DNA from: Vigna angularis
Taxonomy: Eukaryota; Streptophyta; Magnoliopsida; Fabales; Fabaceae
Length of the DNA: 64,000 nucleotides
Direction of reading: 5' to 3'
NCBI RefSeq assembly: GCF_016808095.1
Contig: NC_068980.1
Location: forward strand, 248,001-312,000
Part shown: piece after piece, positions 54,502 through 64,000 of the stretch
How the letters are laid out: each line of letters opens with the position of its first letter
Position numbering within the stretch: position 1 is the stretch's first letter
The notes under the pieces: model-generated
Told to the model about the DNA's origin: nothing
Seen by the model: the letters and a program-made list of their open reading frames with translations, nothing else
The model's database searches: none
Made by a program: the position numbers and the translations under genes

Positions 54502-57500
54502 ATGGCTATCACAGGTTCTGGTTCCGGGCAGCCACAATTCATTTCGAGCACTGGCAACCGAAGCTTTTCCAATGCGCCACTCATTGAGAACTCAGATACT
54601 AATCAAGTTGTTGTGCCTGATGTGAGTTTCGCCTCTCACTGAATCCCTTCATTTTTTTTTAATTCTCTGTTTCAGTTTTTAGTCAGCATTTGTATGGTAA
54701 AATGACCTGCGCTTAAGATTGAAAATTAGATACACGGGTAAGTTGTTTTTGTTTGTGTGCTAAACCAAGATGCCGTGCATGGAATTGAAAAATGTCGTGG
54801 AGATAACAAGTGACAGAAATTTTCAGTCTGTTGACAGGTGTTTGAGATGACTGAGGACTATTTCGTGGTATTATTTGATGCATTGTCATGTATGCCTTAC
54901 GATAGTATTTGCTTTAGTACCGGCGTGAAATGGCTAGAGTGTATGGTAACAGTTGTTACAGTTTTCAATTGACAAAAACCTATTATTTTCTCTTGGTGGA
55001 GAAATCTATTCGCAGGTCATGGCACTGAGTTAATAGCTGCTTTGTGTTTAGCCTGTGTAGCATTTGAGTTGTGTCTTGGCAAAAGCCCCAATTAAATTGT
55101 GGGCACTTTATGAAATGAAAAGATTATCAGGATTATGGATTCTATCCAATGATTTCATCTGATAAGCATTGTTTACTTGATAACCACCATTCATGCAAGC
55201 TTCCATTTTGCAGAGGAGAAGCTGGAAAAATTTATTTGCCTACATGGGGCCTGGATTTCTTGTATCCATTGCATACATAGACCCAGGGAACTGTAAGATC
55301 ACACTATTCTTAATTTTTTTTTCTCTAATGAAGGGAAAACAAATTCTGAAACTGTATACTTATGGTATTCTTGTAATAACTTGCAGTTGAGACAGATCTT
55401 CAGGCTGGGGCACAATATAAATATGAGGTGCATTGACACGTTTCTTGTGATAGTTAATCCTACTTCGTCTCTTTTTCACTTTTGCCTTTTTTCTTCAGTT
55501 ACTTTGGATCATATTGGTGGCATCATGTGCTGCTCTTGTAATTCAATCAATGGCAGCAAATCTTGGGGTGGTCACTGGTACTTGATTTGATAATCAATTT
55601 TGTTTCTATTGAATAAATCTAGAATGTATGTGAAATTTTATATTTTTGTTCTGAATTCCTTCAATTTATTTTGCTGTTTGTAGGAAAACACTTAGCAGAG
55701 CATTGTAGAACTGAATATCCCCGGGTGCCCAACTTCATCCTTTGGATTATTGCTGAAATTGCTATAGTGGCCTGTGACATTCCTGAAGGTATATACATCT
55801 AAATGGACTCACTAAATCAAGACCAGTGAAGTTTTATAGTTAAAGGAAGTGATGCAATTTTACATTCCCTTTCTTTCCTCCACTCATTTGAGCTACAAAC
55901 AGAGCAATCAAAAATAAAGTGGTGGTCAGGGTAACTAGAAATTCTACTTGAGGAAAAATTGAAAGTCAAACGGGCAAATTATCTTAGTTTTAGAACAAAC
56001 CATACAATTTAACTTTTTTCTTCCTTTTCTTTATCTGATTCATCTTTTTCATGAATTTTTTTATTATACACATGCAGTAATTGGGACAGCCTTTGCATTG
56101 AACATGCTCTTCAACATACCCGTTTGGATTGGTGTTCTTCTGACAGGACTCAGCACATTGATCCTCTTGGCATTACAGCAATATGGGGTACTTTATCATA
56201 TTCTGTTCTTATCCTGGAAAAAAATACGGTTTTCACTGCATGTTGTATTAAGTACTATCTATGTAAAAACAACACGAGTCTTTTTTTGTATTGTTGTTGG
56301 GCAGGTTAGGAAACTCGAATTCTTGATTGCATTTCTTGTATTTACAATTGCTGCATGTTTTATGGCTGAGCTTGGATATGCAAAGCCTGATGCTAAAGAA
56401 GTTACAAAGGGTCTTTTTGTGCCAGAACTAAAAGGAAATGGTGCAACTGGTCTCGCAATTTCCCTCCTTGGAGCTATGGTTATGCCGTGGGTTCTTCATG
56501 TCTTATTCAACCATTTAATTTTTCTTTTCTTTTAAAATATAACTTCTTGTCATGCTTCTTTATGAATTCTCCTCAGGCACAATCTCTTCCTGCACTCAGC
56601 ACTGGTGCTGTCTAGGAAAATTCCACGATCAGTTCGGGGAATCAAGGTAAGCATCTTTATTTTTGCATGCATGCTTAAATTTCCCCCCTTTAAAAATTTA
56701 TGTCCGATTCAAGTAATTAATGTTGTTTGCCTTTGGATACTGCCTTGCACACTTTATCGTTGTGATTGATGTTTAAGATGTAGTAAACTTTTCAACAATA
56801 ATGTTTATTACCTTATTCTACTTCTTTCAGTGTGTTTATCCATGTGATTCTGTAGATATTTATGACTTTATCCGGTCCATATATTTTCAAATATCCCAGT
56901 TGGTTGATAAATATGATAAACATTCTCTTGTTTCTCCATCTCTCTTCTTTTGCGCTGAGCTTTCAAAGTTGATGTTTTTCATTAAAACTGAATTTTCCCA
57001 TTTCATCTTCTTTGATAAGAATACTTTAAAACAGTAAACTTTATTGGAATTTGAGTTATTGTTGGATGGTCCTGTCAAGTGTTTAACCTTGTAAACGTTC
57101 AGACAAAGTGGTCAAAGTTAAAACCTTGCATCAAGTGTGATTATGGTAAAGCAGTATCTTGTGTCTCATTCAACAATTTCCTTCTGCAGGAGGCTTGTAG
57201 CTTTTACATGATAGAAAGTGCCTTCGCTCTCTCGGTGGCCTTCCTCATAAATGTTTGTGTTATTTCTGTAAGTGGTGCTGTTTGCAATTCTTCGAATTTG
57301 AATGCAGAAGATCAGATGAGCTGTCAGAATTTGGATCTGAACGAAGCCTCCTTCCTACTTAGAGTATGTGAAAAATGGAGATATCTTTCTTACCTTGGTT
57401 ATATTGTAGTTCTAAGTTTAGTTACTGATTCCTCCACAGTTCTTCCCAATCCTTAAGCTTCATACATAATGGTTATTGGTAAGGTGTTAATGAAGTCATA

Positions 57501-59252
57501 GTTGATATATCTGATATGTGCTGCACTCAGAATGTCTTGGGGAAATGGAGTTCAAAACTGTTTGGAATTGCTTTGCTTGCATCGGGTCAAAGTTCTACTA
57601 TAACAGGAACATATGCAGGGCAGTATGTTATGCAGGTAATTTGTTTTATGGATTTGTTTACTTTTTTTTTGCATAAAAGATAATAGAATATGTCTACATC
57701 TTAACTAGAAAAGAATCACTGTTGATCTTAGAAAATGACAATTCATAATTTCATCAGATTTAAGTATAGATGAATCATGTGCTAATTATGTGTGGTATTT
57801 TAATGTTCAATAAACCTGCCATGTCCTTTAAGCATTTAATGGCAGTAACAAGTGTCCCTAATGGTCCTTGGGGTTAAAAGTTATCTTAGTTTTGCTGTGG
57901 TTCACTTACATAATGGCTATTTTGAAGCATTAGTGATCTTTGTCTGTTTCTAGATTTTGTATTTCCCCATGAATTCTTTCTTCTTTCAGGGATTTCTTGA
58001 TTTACGACTGGAGCCATGGATTCGGAATATGTTAACTCGTTGCTTAGCCATAGTTCCTAGTTTGATTGTTGCAGTCATTGGTGGATCAGCCGGGGCTGGG
58101 AAGCTCATAATAATTGCATCCGTAAGATATCATTTCCATCGAATTTTCTTTCACTTTTTCACTTTGGATAATGCTTGTATTGAAGTCAATGTTTTCTTTA
58201 AATTGGCATACTAAAATCATGGAAATTTCTCACATTTTTAACTCAACTGCATAATGGTCACTGGTATGCATAACTTCACTGTTTGTTTCAACTCAGTTGA
58301 AGAGGGATTAAGTAGGCAACAAATCTGGTAACATATAGTTACATATGCACCACTTGTTCTGTATGAAAAAATTGTCTGCATGACCTTATTTTATATATGC
58401 TGCTGTTTGTGCATGCACATATTTTTTGTTGTCATAATAGCTTGTGCTGATGAAGCCCTTCTTTTTCTTCTGATCAGATGATCTTATCATTTGAACTTCC
58501 TTTTGCTTTGGTTCCACTCCTCAAGTTTGCAAGCTGCAAAACTAAGATGGGGGCACATGTCAACTCTACCATGGTAAATGTTTCTAATAACGTGAAATTT
58601 GCAGTTCTAGATTACAACCAAATAGTACACTAATTTCATATCTCACAAAAATCAGCAGTTACATCATGTTAAAAACTGTAGACATGCTAGTATAATTTTT
58701 TAAATAATGTTTAGTAAAAGATCTATAATAAAAGAAACTAACATATTCACATCTCACATCACACATGTAAGAATGAAGACAGATTCATTATACAGACAAA
58801 CAAGCATGGAAAATTTGTGAGGGGGAAAAATCTTAATTATAAAATTGAAAAAAAAAATAGCTGGCTCTTGTTCATTTTGGCTGAATTAATGATTACCTTA
58901 CATATTGCAGATTTCAGCAGTCACATGGGTAATCGGTACCCTCATTATGGCCATTAACATATACTACCTGATAACTGGCTTCATCAAGCTGCTTCTTCAT
59001 AGCCACATAGAAATTGTGGCTAAGGTGTTTCTTGGAATGATTGGATTTTCAGGCATGGCAATATATTTGGCAGGTATAGCCTATCTAGTACTCCGCAAAA
59101 ATACAGAGGCTACACACCTTTTGGCTCTAACAGCATCAGAAAATCAACAAATGACAAATGAACAAGGCAATGGACCAATCTATTCTCTTCCAAGAGAAGA
59201 CATAGTAAGCATGCAATTGCCTCAAAGAAGTACTCCTGCTGATGTTGACTGA
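54502..59252 (+). CDS. NRAMP6: NRAMP divalent metal transporter, NRAMP1/6 subfamily
   Basis: Proton-coupled importer of Fe2+/Mn2+ and related ions in a membrane. Thirteen exons join in frame to 544 aa: 54502-54621, 55214-55292, 55387-55427, 55499-55577, 55684-55788, 56078-56187, 56305-56486, 56577-56646, 57190-57363, 57531-57635, 57990-58121, 58478-58573, 58911-59252. The metal site is intact: DPGN in TM1 (63-66) and MPH in TM6 (238-240, split by an intron). The family signature [17 protein letters not shown] is at 339-355. The long first loop, 13-exon layout and C-terminal tail fit NRAMP1/6 rather than the four-exon NRAMP2-5 group; NRAMP1 versus NRAMP6 is not settled. A TM7-8 loop with a cysteine pair (VCNSS, SCQN) is present. 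The ATG follows a probable 5'-UTR intron. Confidence 0.95.
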
Positions 59253-60503
59253 GAAATATGTCTCAGAAGATTAGAATAGCAATATAGACTTAGATAAACA
59301 AACTAATAAATATCATTCTGTTAATCTCTAGAATCGGTAATAATATTGGACTAGTATCATACTTACTTAAGGTTTCACTTGACTAGAATTGCTAAGCCTT
59401 TTTCTTTTCATGTCATACCTATTTCTTGAGGTTAGAAACTTGTGTGGAAGGAGGTGCTTCTGTTCTTTCTCCATATTTTTCTCAGTGACCAAGGTAATGT
59501 GTTATGAAGAGAGTTATTAACAAATTTGTAAGAGCATTTTTTTTCTCAATAATCTGTACATATTAAATTTTATTATTCAACTTGTTAAATAAAACATTAA
59601 ATATATTAAATTTAGTTATATTTTATCAGGATTATTAATGTTTTAATTTAACTTTAATTTGAAGGTTCCAAAGTCTCATTTTTCAACCCTCTTTACTTCT
59701 TACCTACAAATACAAAGTTCTTGCATTTACTGATGTTTGAATCAGCAAATTTCAAAGTTGAAAACTACAACACTCTGGCATCAAATCAGTCAACAGTGTC
59801 ACCATCACCCTCAATGTCAAACTCTATTTCTCTTCTGCATTGGTCTATCAATATTGGTAAAGCTCACTTGTTGATTATCATATTCTTTCATTAATTATTA
59901 TCTAAATCCCCTGCTTTCGTTCGAGGTATTAGGTAAAAGGAAATCAAAAAGAGAAAAAGAAAAAACTGTAAATGAAAATGAAGAAATAAATAGAAATAGA
60001 CAATTACGTGTTTGATTTAAGAGAAAAAAAAAGTAGAAATTGAAATTAGAAACAATGATTTTATAGTTTGAAATTCTTTATTTGATTTTTGTTTTTTGTT
60101 TTTTTAACTTTTCTTCAATCAAATATATCTTCTTTTTTTTAAAAACTCCTTCCTTTTCCACTCTATTTCCCACCTATAAGTGAGAAATCTAGTTCTTCTG
60201 AATTCCTTCCTTTTCACTCGATTTCCTTGTAATAAAGAAGGAATCTTTTCTTTTGAATTCAGAGTTTAGCTAATATTCTTCTCCCCATAAAGGAAGTCGG
60301 AGATTTTTGCTGGGGACAATATTATTTGAAAACAAAATTAAAAATATCATTAATATCATTAAGTCCATAAATGGCAACAATATGGTTGATGTCCATTTAC
60401 AAAAATCCAAATACAGTTTTCTGTCGTGGGATTCTCTTATAACAACATGAGCTAACCCAGAATTAAACTGGTATTGACAAATGAAATAAAAGGGCTATCT
60501 TGT
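59253..60503. other. Spacer between NRAMP and CCR (convergent 3' ends)
   Basis: Both genes end into this region, so it carries their 3' UTRs. No other gene is seen. Confidence 0.6.
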
Positions 60504-63095
60504 TCATGATTTCACTGTAGTTGAATCTTCCTGCTTTGCAGGAACAGGAAGGTGCCCTTTCTCCTGCAGACTCTTAACCGTTTCATACAGACACTGACTC
60601 ACTGGAGTGAATTCCAATCCCAAATCTTTGAGCTTCTGGTTTGAAAAGGTGTATGGTTTTGCCCTGGGATTCTTTTCATCGGAACACCTGCAAAAGTTCA
60701 AATATTTACGTCACTATACAAATCACCAAACCCTTTTATGTTGGCCATCTTCAATAAAAAAAATACAACATTAATAAAATTATTTAGCAGGCCAGTGTGA
60801 TAGTGGAAGAGGTGGGTCAAATCTGAGAGTCACTCTACCAAGTGACAAAGACATTGGGTTTGGTGAGGACTCGTACGCTCCATTTGTTTTTACAAACAAA
60901 ATAATTGAAATTTTTTGAGGCATGCGTGAGTGGACGATTACATAGACAAGTCAAAGTTGGTATACCTACTCCAATCCAAACACCTTTTCATTCACAGCCA
61001 CTTATAACCTCAAATGGATGACCACCACCACCACCACCCACCAGGTGTAGACATATCATTGCATTATCAAGTTTATTAAAAAATCATATCAGAATTGGAC
61101 ATTTTCCATTAACCAAAACTGTCATATTCTTCAGTAAAATATGAGGATAATTTTTGGAAGAAAAGTATGGCATTGCAATGGGATCTTAAGGTTTACCTAA
61201 CTGTCCATACGAGAGCCTGAGGTCATCCAGACACAAACTCAGTTTTAAGGGTAAGCAAATAAATTTAGATGTCATTTTCCAACACTCGTGCGGGACACGA
61301 AAATGCAGAATGTGAATGTTATAGGTCATACACAACCTCAACTGATCTAGTCTATGTGGATTAAGATGAACTCAGCTCATTTAAACATAAATTAAAGAAA
61401 AATTCCTACATGTGGATATGGTGAGCTGAAAAACATAAGAATCGACAAATTCAATGTCTAACAGAAGAAGTTAAAATCATAAATAATATCTGGCAATTAT
61501 CATTTCCTATGCACATTGGCACCATAAATAATTCAGTGATTGTAAATATGATGGCAGAATGTCTTACTTGGTGGGAACTGGGTACTCAGGAAAATACTTT
61601 GCCAGAATTTCAACTAATTCTCCACGGTGCAGGGAGCTTTCAGCACATAAGTATCGACCAGAAGCAGAAGGCTTTTCATAAACAAGTATGTGGGCCAATG
61701 CCACATCCTTCACATGCACATAAGCCTGTGTGGCATTTGCATAGGTCTTGGCAGAGCCAGTGAGGTACTTGAGGATGTGAATCGTGCTAGCATTGATGGT
61801 TGGTTGTAGTAATGGTCCAAGAACCAATACAGGGTTCACTACAACCAAGTCCACTCCTTTCTCTTTGGCAGTGTCCCATGCTGCTTGTTCAGCCACAGCT
61901 TTCCCATAGCAGTACCAATTCTGCAATATCGTTTCAAAATACCATTTTTCACTATCCCCTTCAAGTTACTTTGTCAATAAAATTATCATTAATCGATATT
62001 ATTGGGTAGGTAAATGGAACCTTAGTGTTCTTGCAATACTCTAAATCACTCCAACAAGACTCGTCAACCAACAAATCGATGCTCCTTTTGGGGTCCATGT
62101 ATACGGCACCAATCGATGAGGTGAACACCACACGTCGTACTTTTGCCTCTGCAGCTGCTATGATAATATTCTTCGCTCCATTCACTGCTGGCTCCACCAT
62201 TTCTTCCTGCATGATTCAAAGGGTCCATTTAACTAATTCCTTTTGCCCCCAAATCAAATTTGCAAAGAAACTATTTACAACAAATGGATGAACAACCAGA
62301 AAGTCACGATCATGCAGCAGTGGTCACCCACCAGCAGATATTTTCACACACATAATATAGCCACTTGCCCTGGTATCAAGCAAGATTTGGTTGACTTCTA
62401 CCATACTTTTATAACAGTTTAAACATAAAAATCATATACCAGCAATGATAATTTTCAACCACAAAAACAGTGCAAACAATAGCCATATTAACCAAAAAAC
62501 TAATTACATAGATAAATTAAGTATGCTTATATTTTACTCAACACATATACGATAGATAGATCATGTCCAATAGTAGTGGGGTACTTTGCTTTTGCAGCGG
62601 TTTGTTGGGGGTTTTGGGTAAGTTAAGACGTGAATGAATAAATATAGAAAGCAAAGGAGAAAAAGAAACTGACGGGGTTATCGGTGACGGGAGAAGCTGT
62701 GTGAAAGACACCATGGCAGCCGTGAATTACTGATCTAACGGAGTCAACGTCAAGGAGGTCAACCTTATGCAGAGTTAGTCTGTCGGAGGCTCCTTCAAAC
62801 TCTTTCAAGTGTCCGTTCTTGGGATCATCTGAAAAGAGAAATCCAAAATTCATGCATGCCCCTCCCCACGTCACAAATCACATAACTTTAACTTCAGCTA
62901 CAAATCAAAGTTAAAACTAACTGTTTGTGTGTTTAGTGTAATGTGGTGAAATCACGTGCCTGGGTTTCTGAGTGTTCCTCTCACAGTGTAGCCTTTCTCC
63001 AAGAGAAGTTTTACCATCCAAGATGCAATGAAGCCACCGGCGCCGGTGACACAGATTGTTTGGGAGGAAGGTGGCAATGATTCGGCAGAAGGCAT
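60504..63095 (-). CDS. CCR1: Cinnamoyl-CoA reductase
   Basis: NADPH-dependent reduction of feruloyl- and related CoA esters to aldehydes, the first dedicated step of monolignol synthesis; cytosolic. Five exons (62960-63095, 62674-62828, 62021-62206, 61568-61920, 60504-60687, minus strand) join in frame to 337 aa, the normal size. The Rossmann start [10 protein letters not shown] (about 16-25) and the CCR signature NWYCYGK (160-166), which holds the YxxxK catalytic pair, are intact, as are [11 protein letters not shown] and [14 protein letters not shown]. The first intron has a GC donor (CAG|GCACGT). A TATA box and an AC element sit upstream. It lies beside an NRAMP gene, as Arabidopsis CCR1 does. 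Confidence 0.95.
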
Positions 63096-63201
63096 GGTGA
63101 TGATGATGATGACGTTGTTGTTAGGGAATGGAAGGGAAAGTAGAAGAAAACGAAGGAAAAACTGGTGAAGTGTATGGTGACAAAAGTTACGTGGAGAGTG
63201 T

Positions 63202-63211
63202 CTTTTTATAG
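63202..63211 (-). promoter_or_regulatory. TATA box of the CCR gene
   Basis: CTATAAAAAG on the minus strand, about 107 bp upstream of the CCR ATG. Position and sequence suit a core promoter. Confidence 0.7.
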
Positions 63212-63235
63212 GGAAAATGGATGCCAACCCCACTC

Positions 63236-63242
63236 ACCTAAC
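63236..63242. promoter_or_regulatory. AC element (AC-III type) near the CCR TATA box
   Basis: ACCTAAC, read on the plus strand, lies 25 bp upstream of the TATA box. AC elements bind R2R3-MYB lignin regulators such as MYB58/63. One match of seven bases can arise by chance, but its place in a lignin-gene promoter makes it credible. Confidence 0.5.
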
Positions 63243-63265
63243 CTAATCCTTCAACTATACTATTT

Positions 63266-63397
63266 CTCATTTTCATACTTACACATAATTATTTCTTTTA
63301 CACTTTCACTATTTTTTAGAAAAAAAAAATACTCATTTTCATACTTACACATAATTATTTCTTTTACACTTTCACTATTTTTAGAAAAAAAAAATAA
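63266..63397. repeat. 66-bp tandem duplication upstream of CCR
   Basis: The segment starting CTCATTTTCATACTTACACA at 63266 is repeated from 63332 almost unchanged, each copy ending in an A-run. Confidence 0.9.
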
Positions 63398-64000
63398 AAC
63401 ATTCTTATATCTTACATCAACTACTATAAATAAGACTAATTTAGATTTTAAGATAAATGTAAATCTGATTTTATAAATTAATTATAAATAAACTATGCGA
63501 AGTTAAATTAAACTTAAAATTAAATAATACCTTAATGTTTTGAAGGTTTAATAAAATAGATATGCCGATTTTTATATTTCACATTTGCCTCCTCCACTTT
63601 TGGACAAACATCCTCAAGGCCTGCGAAATTATCTTTTACCAAAATTCGTGTCTTTTTAAATATGAGATGGTAATGGCAATTATGTTGTGTTTTGTTGTTC
63701 ATGAGTATGGTTGGTGAGGGAAGAGATTCAATTACAAGTTTCTCGAAAATTTTGAGTTATCTGTACAGTTTTGTTTGATTTTTTATCAGGGAAAGTTGGT
63801 GAATCATTTATTTCTTACTTTCCCTCTTTCTTAGGCCATTGGAGTTTTGACTCTCTCAAGTTATCACCAACCATCGCGCAGTGCCGGTCTTATATAACTG
63901 CTGTCTTCACTCAGCTTCTAATCTTCGATTTAAATAACACTAAATTAATTTTACTAAAATATTAAAATATTTGCACATTTAAAATGGACTTTTATTCTTT
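63398..64000. other. Right edge of window, no gene recognised
   Basis: AT-rich sequence beyond the CCR promoter. Short open frames have no recognisable similarity. A partial gene entering from the right is possible but not supported. Confidence 0.5.

Overview
This is plant nuclear DNA, most likely from a papilionoid legume of the bean/cowpea group. The reasons are gene-by-gene similarity to known plant families, compact introns in AT-rich sequence, many long (TA)n tracts, and decayed LTR elements of a legume type. Species is an inference. All gene models were built by hand: each exon join has usable splice sites (two introns use a GC donor), and each total CDS length is a multiple of three.

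Layout, left to right: (1) a Nudix/M49-peptidase fusion of the NUDT3 type, + strand, 170-7147, with a ruined Nudix box but an intact peptidase motif; (2) a repeat-rich gap holding a 2.6 kb solo LTR with 5-bp target duplications and internal hairpin-bearing tandem repeats, an older LTR relic, and two MITEs, one with a perfect 9-bp target duplication; (3) organellar threonyl-tRNA synthetase, +, 12202-19248, with a decayed Ty1/copia fragment in a large intron and one GC-AG intron; (4) a telomere-like low-complexity tract; (5) a tubby-like protein (TLP8 type), +, 21635-23649; (6) convergent to it, a double-AP2 factor of the WRI3/ADAP type, -, 24288-28299, with the 9-nt VYL microexon and a TRIM mosaic in one intron; (7) a 1.3 kb non-autonomous DNA transposon with palindromic 'CGCACTTCGAAGTGCG' motifs; (8) a 741-aa protein with a C-terminal RING, -, 32271-37083; (9) a 98-aa secreted proline-rich peptide precursor, -, 38605-39028; (10) a non-RD LRR receptor kinase, +, 42927-46167; (11) an HCT-type BAHD acyltransferase, -, 47259-48653; (12) a long intergenic stretch with a 169-bp TA tract, a hAT-type element and another MITE; (13) an NRAMP1/6-type metal transporter, +, 54502-59252; (14) cinnamoyl-CoA reductase, -, 60504-63095, with a TATA box and an AC element.

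The genes are mostly unrelated housekeeping, signalling and metabolic functions. Two belong to monolignol biosynthesis (HCT and CCR), but nothing shows they are co-regulated. From memory of Arabidopsis locus names, TLP8/ADAP are adjacent there (At1g16070/At1g16060) and NRAMP6/CCR1 are adjacent (At1g15960/At1g15950), so the window looks like an expanded version of one ancestral block. The clearest candidates for new biology are the Nudix-dead M49 fusion, the hairpin tandem repeats and possible spliced exon in the solo LTR, the palindrome-bearing transposon, and the small secreted peptide. I see no CRISPR, operon, tRNA or rRNA.
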